64,000 nt of DNA from Chalara sp. BL73. Lineage: Eukaryota; Ascomycota; Leotiomycetes; Helotiales. Position numbers and translations under genes: made by a program. Under the pieces are notes generated by a model, which was not told the DNA's origin, did no database searches, and saw nothing but the letters and a program-made list of their open reading frames with translations. The stretch is from positions 186,001 to 250,000 of the forward strand of contig CAKJVC010000012.1 of assembly GCA_918026815.1 (NCBI GenBank). Direction: 5' to 3'. Positions 21,721-32,560 of the stretch are shown here, in pieces (positions within the stretch are counted from its first letter, which is position 1; each line of letters begins with the position of its first letter).

Positions 21721-23297
21721 ATGCTAAGGCCAAACGATGCGATGGGGATCGAAATAGAAATACCACCAGATTCGCCATTCACGATTGCAAACATACCATT
21801 TGGAATCATTTCCACCAACGCCAATCCAAACCTGCGATGCGCTACCGCCATTGGGAACTTTGCACTCGATCTTGCCGCATATAGCCAGAAGGGTTATCTA
21901 AGCAGTTTAATCTTCGAAGGCTCAATTGTCGACGTGTTCAATCAGGTGAGCGTCATGTCGCTGCTCGAACCCAAACTCTACTGCGCTGACACAACATCGC
22001 AAAGCCGACATTAAACACTTTCGCCGCTTTACCCCATAAGTTCCGCCGAGATGTACGCAAGGCTATCATTAGAGACATCACAAGCTCTCAAATCGAGGAA
22101 GATTGTTTGGTTCTGTTAGATCAAGTCACGATGCATCTTCCTATGCACATTGAAGGATATTCTGATTTCTATTGTTCATTAGAGCACTGCCAAAATGTGA
22201 GGACCCTCTTTTTCTCCGCTACGTAAGTGCCAATATAACCAACCCGCTGCAATCGTAGTGCTCTACAATGGCTGTTGGTGCGGCAATTCCCAAAAATTGG
22301 TTTTATGCTCCATCGGTGTACAATTCGCGGGTTTCGAGCATAGTGCCATCGCCACACCCCATTCGCCGCCCGCGAGGTGTGTATTATAAAGAAGGAGATG
22401 TTCCAACTTATGGCCCGTCGCAAGAGCTAGACTTTGAGCTGGAAATGGGATATTTTGTGTCTAAACCGGTGGAATATGGGTCAGAGCTATGTATTACGCA
22501 GGCGGATGAGCACATCTTTGGATTCGTCCTGCTTAACGACTGGTCCGCTCGAGATCTACAAATTTTTGAAATGAAGCCTCTCGGGCCCTTTCATGGAAAA
22601 GGTAGTCTGATATTCTTGCGTCTAAAATATGACTAGCCGCTGACTACTCCTATATGTTTTGGAACGAGCATCTCTACTTGGATCGTTACAATGGATGCTT
22701 TGGAGGCTTTTCGGTGTTCACCAAAGACGAAGCAAGACCCTCCTCCTTTTCCTCATCTGGAGTGGCCAAGAAGTGAAGATGGTACTATTGATGTTAAACT
22801 TCGTGTAAAGCTCGTTAGTAAGTTTATTCGTGCCCAACCATTCGCATATATTGAGATGCGGTATTAACTGTACATAGGAAAGAACAAAAGCTTCGTCTTG
22901 GGGACGAGTAATTTAAAGTATCTATACTGGACACCTTTCCAGCAAATCACCCATCACGCTTCTGCTATGTGCGGTATGAAGACTGGAGATCTCCTTGGGA
23001 CGGGCACCGTCTCTGGCGACGTGAGTAATTTGAAATCTTGAACACAAAGCCCGAGCCCTAATATTTTGTTTGTCACAGGCCGTTGATGACCAGGGGAGGA
23101 AAAGGGAGCTTGGCTGCTTGTACGAGGCGACTCAAGCCGGGTCAAAATATATGACGCTAACGGACGGGACTCAAATGAAATATCTTGACGATGGAGATGA
23201 GATTATATTGGAAGGTTGGTGTGAAGATACAAATGGAAAGAAGATCTTAGGATTTGGCGAATGTAGGGGAAAATTGCTTCCTGCCTTTAATGGCTGA
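21721..23297 (+). CDS. Fumarylacetoacetase-like hydrolase, one splice junction disrupted
   Basis: Hydrolyses fumarylacetoacetate-type products of aromatic ring cleavage. The ATG at 21721 opens an N-terminal domain (SPFTIANIPFGIIST..AIGNFALDL). Introns 21946-22004 and 22197-22258 join cleanly. FAH residues are kept: YSDFYCSLEH (metal Asp, catalytic His), DFELEMGYF (two metal Glu), LNDWSARDLQ (metal Asp), and TGTVSGD near the end. The problem is the junction after GPFHGK at about 22611: the next exon must begin in the frame of FGTSISTWIV (~22657). The only AG acceptor available (22636) leaves the frame wrong, and the position that would fit ends in AT. Later introns (to RKNKSFVLG and to AVDDQGRK) are normal. 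Could be a newly broken gene or use an unusual site. Confidence 0.75.
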
Positions 23298-23984
23298 TAA
23301 AATTGGTGTCGAAAATGAAGGTTCGAAATAAAATCAAACGGAAATGCAAGGAATTTTTCTCCCAATTCGGTTCTATTGGTGATAGAAGATTGCATTGATT
23401 AAACAAGTTGATGCCGGGTTGCCATCAAGAAATGCAAAGAGCAGCGCCGGGTTTGCAGCGTCACATTGGATGCCGAGGGGCAAAAATACACACTTGGGAA
23501 CAGCTGTCGCGTTCTACCCGGTGCTAGCGGTTCTTTTGCCCTTCTATACTTAACAGATTAAATTCTATCCTTACTCGCAGCTCGGAAGGCTAGCCCACCA
23601 CCTGCTAGACCGGAGTGCAGGACCACCGGCGCACTAGGAAAAGGTGGAGGGGGAAATAGAAAGGCTGGGAAAAGTCCCATATTCAAACGCTATATGCTAC
23701 GCTACTGAGGTATTTTCATTCAGCCATAGCTTGCTCGCTCGGTTTAGATGGGGGTGGGGATAAGCTCGGCGGGGAGAAATGAAGTGGGTTTAGTCTAGCG
23801 CCTTAGAACACTACGCATCTCTCACAAGCTAGCGCATCGCATTAGTCTTTTCGGCTATCACACTTGCGCTGCTAATTCCGGAAGGCAGAATGGAAATTAT
23901 GCCGACAAACCCATTGACCAAGTCTCATCAACCTCGTCCTTCACGCGCTCCTCACCCTCCCGAGTCGTCCCAACACCATACAAA
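23298..23984. other. Intergenic
   Basis: 687 bp between the fumarylacetoacetase and the monooxygenase. Presumed promoter of the latter, with a C/T-rich leader just before 23985. No gene seen. Confidence 0.4.
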
Positions 23985-25804
23985 ATGAACCCCGAAGGCC
24001 TCAGAGATCCTCCAGCTGGGATATTTGATCCTGTAGAGACTGGCAAAACATTAGATATCGCCATCATTGGCGCTGGCGTAGCAGGCCTTGCAGCGGCAGG
24101 GGACTTTTACGCAGTGGTCACGGGGCCAAGGGACGTCTTTCCATTCAAAGTTCTGATACTACCTAATAAATTCTTAGATATTTGAGAGGTCCAGACTCTC
24201 TAACGAGGTTGGCGCAGCAATACATATCTGCCCGAATGCGTCACGGGTGCTGAGATGCTGGGGCTTTGATTTCGAAAAGGCAAACCAGATGTCGTTCAGA
24301 CAGGTAAGTTGGTACCAATTCAGGACTCCCGCTCTTGTTTCCACGCCGGAATCGTTGTGTCAACTTCTAATATCCTACAAGGGTCGAGTCATTCGTGGAG
24401 ATAATTTCGACGTCATCTACGAATCAAATATGACCACTGGCCCGGAAAGTTTGAGGCGGAGGCCTATTTCTTGCATAGGGTTGATTTACACAGTGGCCTC
24501 AAGCCGCTGGCTTTGAATGCTAGAGATGCATTGCAACCAGCCAAACATAACCTTTCATTGGAAGTCGTGGATGTAGATTGCGAAACAGAAGCTATTACAT
24601 TAGCAACTGGAAATACGTACCAGTTTGATTTGGTAGTGGTTGCGGACGGAGTTCACGCAGGATTGTCCCGTAGGCTGCTTTTTTCCTTGAATAGCACTGC
24701 TTGCTATTAATATATCTAGTCTCAATTTGTCCGAAAAGTCATCGGACACGATATACCTGCAAAAGCAACTGGTCACTCTGCCTTTCGCTTTCTGATACCT
24801 ACGCAAAAGTTACTCCAGTCCGAGATTCTGAGACCAATGTTTGAGAATGTTCCATCAGACCTTACTATTCATGCGCTGGGTGATCGCAGACTTGTCTGGT
24901 ATCCTTGTAGATTGTGAGTAATGTCTTCTCTTTTGTATCGGCTCTTTCGATCAAATCCGTAGTGGCCAATTGCAAAATTTCGTTGGAATACATCCAGAGT
25001 CAGAGGCTGGCACATGCAGAGAAGGTGAGTTGACTGATTGCCAGTAGTTGTGGGTGGATAGTCTCTGGCTAATAAAAAATCACCTAGGATGGAACATGGC
25101 AGCACCTCTTGAGGAATTACTTGAAACATACAAAGATTTTAATGCTTCCATCATTGAAATTTGCAGGTAGGTGGATCATATACTTGACCTGTTCAGTAAC
25201 TAATTTTGACAACGCTTCTCACAATATCAGAAAAGCGGAAGACCTCAAAGTATGGAAGCTCCTGTTTCGGGCGCCGATATCAAGTTGGACAAAGGGTAAA
25301 GTCGTACTTATAGGTGATGCAGCTTACCCAATGCTCCCTCGTAGGTTATCTAGAGCACTGACTATAGCCGTTATCTGATAACACGTGCAGACCAGGGACA
25401 GGGAGGTGGACAGGCAATAGAAGATGGTGGTGCATTAGGAGCGTTATTATCCCACATTAAGTCGATTAATGAAATGCCCCAACGATTAGCTTATTTTGAG
25501 GATGTCAGAAAAGATCGTGCTTCCGCAATGCAGATATTCTCAAATGTAGGTCAATATGAAGCAGAGAAGAATAAGAAAGCAGCGAAACTTTACGTGAAAG
25601 GCCCAACCCCAAGTAAGTGATCTGTTAACAGTATTGTCGTATATCCCGGTGTGCTCACTAATGGGGTTACTAGAAGTGCCGGAGGACTTCCATAATTATA
25701 ACTTTGGGTATAGCGTGTTCCGGGAATACGTTCGGATACTCGAGACGGAGAAAACTAAGCATGCCCCAATTTGGACCAATAGGCTTGGCCGTTTCACAAA
25801 ATGA
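23985..25804 (+). pseudogene. FAD-dependent monooxygenase (salicylate hydroxylase type), frame broken in 5' half
   Basis: Class A flavoprotein hydroxylase. The dinucleotide-binding motif IAIIGAGVAGLAAAG is followed by the expected RSGH in a different frame (near 24109). After an acceptor, IFERSRLSNEVGAAIHICPNASRVL continues. GRVIRGDNFDVIY then needs a shift of frame before WPGKFEAEAYFLHRVDLHSGLK (near 24410); that frame has a stop (TAA) upstream and no usable acceptor, so a real frameshift is likely. ADGVH joins SQFVRKVIGHD through what would be a GC-AG intron (GCAGGA..CTAG). The 3' half is intact with four clean joins, including GDAAYPMLPHQGQGGGQAIEDGGALGALLS (FAD ribityl binding) and the end at 25804. 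Probable role: hydroxylation of a salicylate-like acid feeding the neighbouring ring-cleavage genes (inference). Confidence 0.7.
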
Positions 25805-26530
25805 GTTTAATCAATATTTTGGCATCCAACATCTTTAGCAGCGCTTTTTGAAAAGCTTTAGAGTACTTTGGCTCCACTGTTGGATCTTAATTGTAAGTTT
25901 CAGTCGACTTTCCGTTGTCGGCGCTCATACGATCATCTCGCAATTCTTAAGCTTGCCATATACAAGCATCCATACATTTCAGTTGACCTAAAACAGAGTC
26001 GAAGCACAATTTTAAATATTTAATAATAATAACGTTAACTTTCGAGTTTGCGGCTGCTTCAAAAAAAAAAAAATTCGATGCGTGAAAGCGCGAAGAATTA
26101 TAGCAAAGGTCTTTGTGCACCGATTAAAATCTTCGCTGGCAATAAAGCCAATGCTTCCTGAAAAAACTGCTTGTTTTCATGCTACTTTAATAATTGCAAG
26201 CGTGACGTTAAAAAGAATTGGCGTTTTATTAAGCAGCGGTAAGGTGAGCAGTTAATAAAATTAAAGATTGAAGGTGGAAGCGGGGGCATAATATCATAAA
26301 TACGACCCTGGGACTTACTGACACTACTTAGATCTCTCGAACCATGAACAGCAAACAAGTTGTTAGAAGAAGTGGGGAACTGCCTATCACTGAGACATGT
26401 GATGTGCAACAATCTCGTCGCTAGACTTAAACAAGAACAACCAAGAAAATGCGACAGTATGAGTAATTTGTAATATTCCGTTACACATATCTTTTCTCTA
26501 CCATATAAACCAGAACCAGCCGGCCATCGT
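25805..26530. other. Convergent intergenic region
   Basis: 726 bp of A+T-rich sequence between convergent genes, with an A homopolymer near 26060. It holds the orphan repeat copy listed separately. Confidence 0.45.
26382..26411 (+). repeat. Orphan copy of the 10.2-kb repeat core
   Basis: GCCTATCAC-TGAGACATG-TGATGTGCAACA matches the core of the five-copy array at 10232-10515, best to units 4 and 5, over nearly its whole length. No second unit or A-rich spacer follows. It lies 3' of the transporter gene. Confidence 0.75.
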
Positions 26531-28262
26531 TCAGATCTTCTCACGGTGCACAGATTCAGACGCGCGTTCAACCTGTTCCGCGCGCTCAATGTCCATCTCC
26601 TTCTGTGGAATCATGTTCAAGTTTGCGCCAGCTGGCAACGCCCTCTCGAAGTGCCTACCTCTTCTCTCCGGTCCCAATGCAGCGGTAACCATGATGCCCA
26701 ATGCAATAATCGCCGTGGCAATACCCATAACTGGGCCATAAGCCTTGACATGTGGTCCACCCTCATCTTTGACAAAAATCTTCTCAGCCAACGCATTCAC
26801 GATCTGTGCGCTAGGGCTAGAAATCATGTTTCCGATCTGGTATGTGAGACCTGGGAAGGTGGAACGATAGGCGACAGGGGAAAGCTCGTTGAGATGGATG
26901 GGAATGACACCCCAGGCGCCTTGGACGAAGAATTGCATGAGGAAACCGGTAGCGGAAAGAGCGTGTTCGCCAGAGGGGAGGATCCAGGCCGCAATCAGAA
27001 CGCCGGACATGAATGCTGAGCCGATAATGGCACGGCGACGACCGACCCATTGGGACGTATATCCAATTATTGTACCACCGACGCAGGCGCCAACTTTCAT
27101 CCAGATAGATGCGCGGGTCGCGGGGGCGTTCGACAGTCCTTTGGCTTCCTTCATGAAGGTTGTGTAAGAGTCTTGGGAAGTGTGACTGATTCATGTTAGA
27201 TATTGGTGACAGAGGGGTGAGTTATACAAACCTGTAGAAGTTGAACCATGTCATCAAGATAATGCAGTAGACGACAAGTTTCCACTGCTCCTTAAGCATA
27301 AGCCTTGTCTCGCGCCAGAAATCGCTAGCAGAAATATCCTTGTGCCCGGCTTTCTTGGCCTCGAGGAACTGCTTGGACTCTGGGAAGCAAATACGAAGAG
27401 CGCCAATGCCGATGGAGATACCTGCTCCAGCCCAGAATACTGTCTTTGATTTGATTGTCAGCCTCCCTCGATGATGAAAATAGAGACAGAACTCACCTTC
27501 CAGGATTCAGTGGTTCCACCAACCCCCAGGTTAGCACAAGCGGCCAATACGTAGCCGAATGAGTAACCTTGTTGCAAGATACCGGACATTAATCCTCTGG
27601 CATTGACTGGGCAATGCTCCAATGCCATTGCAATGGCGTTTCCGTAGACACCACCCATGAACAAACCAAACAAACTTCTGACAGCCAAAAACTGCTGGAA
27701 TGTTTTGCTGTAGATTGTGGCGATCTGAAGAAGACCCAGGATCACCATGTTGACGACCATGGGCCATTTGCGTCCGAACCGATCTCCTGCGAGACCAAAG
27801 AAGGCGGCACCAACTGAGCGAAGGAGGAGTGTCAGTGTAATGGCAGTGGTGATATCAGTGTTGCTTTTGTGATAATACTTTGCGATTTTGGTTGTTTGGA
27901 TAGATAGAGCGTGGAAATCAAATGCGTCTGCTGTCCAAGCCAGGAAGCCGCAAAGAAAGAAACTCCACTGTATCAATGTCAGTCCATATTGGTGTGGATC
28001 ACGAGACTCTAGCGTTTGGTTTCACATCAGTTCCTAAGGAGAAATAAAAAACACGTACGTCGCGAAGGCTCAATTGAGCCAAAAGGCTAACTGGATTCTT
28101 CAGAGGAGCTGGGCTTTGCCATTCGGTATGCTCTTCGCCAGTGTCGCTTGTCACGAGGACTCTTTGCTTCCAGACGAACAGGTCTTTGAGACTTTGTTTC
28201 GCGGTCGGCAGTATCCCCTTGGCTATAGGATCTGCCGGCTCGTTGCCTGTAGTAGTCGCCAT
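26531..28262 (-). CDS. JEN1/SHS-type carboxylate:proton symporter (MFS)
   Basis: Plasma-membrane transporter of the lactate/pyruvate (carboxylic acid) symporter family. Four exons: 28262-28059, 27967-27497, 27443-27232 and 27185-26531, with introns of 91, 53 and 46 bp. Family marks: WSFFLCGFLAWTADAFDFHALS (helix 1 with the JEN D-F-H pattern), the MFS loop GDRFGRKWPM after helix 2, GVYGNAIAMALEHCPVNARGLMSGILQQGYSFGY, and QFFVQGAWGVIPIHLNELSP in the second half. Both ends are long hydrophilic cytosolic tails; the C-terminus is Glu/Arg-rich. No lesion. Its position at the end of the catabolic block suggests uptake of the organic acid metabolised there (inference). Confidence 0.92.
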
Positions 28263-31200
28263 ATTGAATTATGTCAGAAGGCACCCGAGATGAAAGTGGT
28301 CTTAGAAAATTGAGGGGATAGGCGGCGACCTCGCAATGCTTTTGGGAATCGAACAGATCTGGGAAGAGGAACTAAAGGGAGTATTTGTAGTTTTTCTGGG
28401 GTCTGGAGAAGGAACTAGCTCGCATGCCTGGGGGGGGGGGGTGTCATTTGTTTCCTGCTGGTGTCAATCATCGTCGCACTCGAGCTTCACGCGGCAGGGA
28501 CCCCGAGCTGGGGAACAGTTGTTGACCCGTTAGAATGCAAAATTACAGTTCACGAGTCGCACAGCCAAGGAGGCCAAGAAGCTGGAGATGAGGTTAGAGT
28601 GGCCAAGGCGGACAAACCCCCGAGCAAGTCAGCCATGTCAGCTTGTTCTCGCTGGGCAACGCCTTTCCAAGCAAATGGCGGCGTGAAGCTTTTTTGCCAA
28701 CGTCATGGCGATAAATCTTGTTGCTTGACACATTTCTTGGACTCGTACAAGAATTGCGCATGGTTGAAATTGAAAAGAGCTTTCCAAGATCTGAGGTTTT
28801 GGTGAGAATTTGGGGGTAGCGAGCTCTCTCTCCTCAGCGGCAGAATTGTAGGCCCTTCACAGGCCTTGCTGTCACGGTAGGAAGCGGAGAGAAAAAGTAC
28901 AGCCAAGCCTTCCCCGCAGATAAGTCCGTAAGCCACCAACATGGGCCAAGGCGACTCCGGCACCCATTTTTCAATTCGTCATTCGATTATCGTTTCGTGA
29001 TGATTTGTTATTATTTGATTTTTTCCTTTCTCTGTCGGGAAGTCGTGTCGAGGGTGGCGTCCAAGCGTTGAAAATGATTGCGGGTTTCAACCGTCTAGAC
29101 GTTGCTTGTTCCGCTTGTGTGTGGACGACAATGACAAGCCTTGCCCAGGTGTCAGAGAAAGATGGTTCTGGCGCACAGGATAACGGATGCCCTGTGGTCT
29201 AGCCACTGCACTGTGGGACAACCTGAATTGCTACCCTAAACATGGACATTTGGAACGCTGAAATTCGCGTCCGCTTGAGCTTTGTGTTTGCCCAGATGCC
29301 GCGACACGAGGGGGAGTGCGTGTTTTCTCCTTCCCAGTCTCAACCGCTCGTTCATTTGCAGCCGCTCAAGGTTTTCGGTCAATATTGCTCCCATCAATAT
29401 AGATTGCCGGGGTATCGATGCGATAACGCTGCCGCTTCTATTGAACGTCGAAGGCTGCACCCGTCAGCTCGCAGAGTGAAGATTCCTATGAATTCCGGTG
29501 TGCGTTGTGCCTACCAAAAAAAAACTTTATGGCGGTTCCGATATCACCAGTATCAGAACCATATTGTATTGTAGTCGCTGTGATTGTCGTGCAGAGCAGC
29601 AACCCATGTGTAGGATGGCTTCATGGCGCCCACTCTCAGTGATTGCATGCAACCTAGCGGCGTTTTCCAGTCACCATCGTACATACTAGTTACCCGAGAA
29701 CAGCATAAGATCCGAAGAGAGCATCTTTGTACTGGAAAACGCAAGAATTAAGCTTCTCACCGAATGTTCCAAGAAAAAAGCCTCAAAAGCCCTATAAGAA
29801 ATTGGACAAACACGAAAACGAAGCGGAACGAGTTCGTCTCCATCGTCCCAGGTCGCTAAATTTCCCGACCTTCGCCGTGGCGTACAGAGACCTTTTTGCT
29901 TAGCCTTCTTGCGGGAAGTTTCTCAACCCATGACTTCCAGGGCCGAGACCACTTGACAAACATGCCAAGTGATATGATTGATATCTATGACTCGTAAGAA
30001 AACATTTTCGAACCCATCCTGGCTGATCACCCTGAATTACCCGACCATTAATGAACCATGAATGGCCAAGAAAAACACAATTGACCTAGCCGCTGGGGAG
30101 GAAAGAGGGAGGCAGAATTCTTCACTCTTCTAACGCTCTGACATACCTCTCATTCTGATGCATAGCCCTTCTTCCTGTCGCAGACGAGTTTTTGAATTGA
30201 CTGACAATTGACCATGTTCATCAAGTTGATGATGTTTCCAAGCTGCGACTGCCGGTGCAATTCGTTGGGTTAAGCTTTACCAAGCTGTTTGGCCATCATG
30301 GCGCTGCTCGTCCCGCGACTGGGCATTCAGCCATTTCTTGGAATATTGACGACTTCATTCATATCCTATGACTCCTTATATTTTGAAACGTCCGCACCGT
30401 GGCACTTTTTGTGTTTTCGATTTGTTTTCGTTCTGACAGGATGACAGGCCGTGTGCCGTATTATCGGCCCATTATTGAGCGCTCAGATGCCATTTCCACA
30501 AGCCAAATGTCCCATCTGCCGGTGGCTCAGAGAGCGATATCAAGCCGCCGAGAACAAGACGCGTCCGGTAGCTGCCAGGAAAGCGGCCTCGGCGGCGCAA
30601 TCGGTCGTCGAGACTGTAAACTGTTGAAGAAGATTAAACTCCCTTTCCTCTCCCAAATTCATCCAAAAACAAAGCCTCAAAACGATGCAAAGGACCTCAG
30701 GGGTGTCATCTTACGACCTTTGAACGCATTTTGTATGTGCTGCTTAGGCACAGCGGTTTAGTTTTGTGAATGGAGGAGCGCACTCCGTACGCAGAAAGAA
30801 AGAACAGAGAATTGAAAATATGGAGAATCGACGGTGGTATAAATCGTGAATAAGGCATGGAGATTTCCTCTTGCAAGGAATTCTTTCTTCCAAGAAATAT
30901 AAATGCCTGCCTAAGCCCTTCTCAAGACTCGATCAATAGGAGACAAGGACATGGAGGCTCTTGAAGGCTGGGTAGGAGAAGGTTAGAAGTAGCATTGCTA
31001 ATGGAGTACTGAGTATGAGGTTCATTTCGTCGTTAAGTATATATAAATGAGTGTGTGAGGTCATGGTCTCGGATCCCTTGTTGAAAGAAGATCTCAAATC
31101 CATTGCCGTCTCTGCGTCCCCTTTCCCATCCATCATTCCCAGCACCAACCCTGCATACGCCCCTCCGAGACTCCCGCTTCCGGGCCCCGCCCACACTGCC

Positions 31201-31434
31201 GCCATGCTATGATATAACGGAAACTGTGTACAAGTCCCCACCGCCGCCTGATCCTTGGGGAAAGGGGAATGACCTGAGTTAGCTATACATGTAAAAGGAG
31301 ATTCGTAACATTCGTTAGTCCCCCGGACCTCCATGTCCTTCCTGATGATGATACAGTCTATATGGAAAAACGAAAGACAATAGTGTTGTGTGAGATGGGT
31401 AGGAAACCTGGGACTGTGCCAGTCAGTCAAACAG
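28263..31434. other. Long intergenic region, nothing definite
   Basis: About 3.2 kb. Contains a 12-G run (28430-28441) and G+C-mixed sequence with many short unsupported frames. The left end is the promoter of the transporter. I found no frame with domain marks or consistent splice structure. Confidence 0.4.
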
Positions 31435-31865
31435 TTAGTCAGATCCAGATCTTGCCGGGCTGTTTACACCCCCAGGACTCCCTGCGCCAGAACCATGCGA
31501 CCTCCCCAGCGTCGAGCGTGACCTCCTGCAAATCTATCCTCCCCAAAACGCCGCAGCTGGCCCAAAAAAAGACCCCCCCTAATACCCCTTCATGACTAGT
31601 ATACCATTAACTCCCGCGGTTCTGTCGTTTCCCGTTAGCCCGCATGCTCGGAAAGCCCTCTCCTGGATGAACATGAAAAGAGGAGCGTACCGATCTAGGA
31701 GACGTACATGGCCCTCAATACCGCATATTGCGCCCTCGCCTGCAGCGTCTTGAGCCCGCTCCCGACGCGCCGGAACGGATTACGATTCGGGGGTGCGCCG
31801 CCCAGGGCGATGTCCCGTGATAACAGAGCCTCCATGTCTGGAGCCGGCCGGTTAAACCGCGCCAT
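31435..31865 (-). CDS. Candidate small basic protein, two exons
   Basis: From the ATG at 31865 a frame reads MARFNRPAPDMEALLSRDIALGG..PNRNPFRRVGSGLKTLQARAQYAVLRAM. It meets a good donor GTACGT (31707) just before a stop. An acceptor TTTGCAG at 31526 continues in frame as RSRSTLGRSHGSGAGS and ends in TAA at 31435, making 82 residues. Arg- and Ser/Gly-rich; no known domain. If the intron is not used, the protein ends four residues after the donor (about 56 residues). A repeat-rich leader lies upstream. Unrecognised; supported only by composition and frame. Confidence 0.4.
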
Positions 31866-32560
31866 GTTGTGCGATTATATTTGTCGTAGATCTATCAAAG
31901 ATTGCTGTCAACAGACTTGTATGTGGTGATTATATATATATATATTCCCGTGAGGTGGCAATCTATCAAAGATTGGTAGGTCAACTGGTCGTTGCTGTCA
32001 ACAGCTTCGTGACTGTAAGGTCTCCAGGAGAGGAAGCGTATGTCTATCGAAGACTGTGAGTGGAGTGATTGGCGTTGATTATAAGGTATCGAACAAGACG
32101 ATTCTCTCCGAGATTCGTTGTTGGTGCTGTCTACAGCTCCAAGTAGTTTTTGATTATCGGTTGTGATGAAGTGTGATCTGCCAAAGACTGATTGAGTTGT
32201 TGTGTCTAGCGATTATAGATCTATGCATGCGTGGCTATCAAAGCCTATGTGTGTGTGGCCAATTTAGATCTCCGTGTGATAATTCTGTCGCGACTGAATT
32301 TGAGAATTGCCGATATTGCAAGTCCTGCTATATCGTATATGATTGTTTGCAATACTCTAAATTTGTCGTTGAGAATTGAGAAGTTTATATCACTAGCACT
32401 GAGTGGTGATTACGGAAAAGCTGGTGGGAAATTCAATGTCAGCAGCACGCTGCGTGATATGGAGTTCGAGATTTTCCGGCTTCTGGACCCTGGGTGTAGT
32501 ATATTTATTAAAGCGGGAAATTTTGGGAAATGTCTTATCTAATCAATAGATAGACTGCCG
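31866..32560. repeat. Leader region with scattered short repeats
   Basis: TCTATCAAAGATTG occurs at 31891 and 31962, with a variant (gtctatcgaagactg) at 32042. TTGCTGTCAACAG occurs at 31902 and 31992, with a variant (gtgctgtctacag) at 32124. CAATC..GATTG around the second copy forms a small inverted repeat, and CTGT-CA-ACAG is itself dyadic. They lie upstream of the small minus-strand gene, so they may be regulatory. Confidence 0.5.

Noticed and set aside
30933..31430. 165-residue minus-strand frame
   Set aside because: No domain, no splice signals consistent with neighbours, and composition not convincingly protein-like except for a short Gly-rich part.
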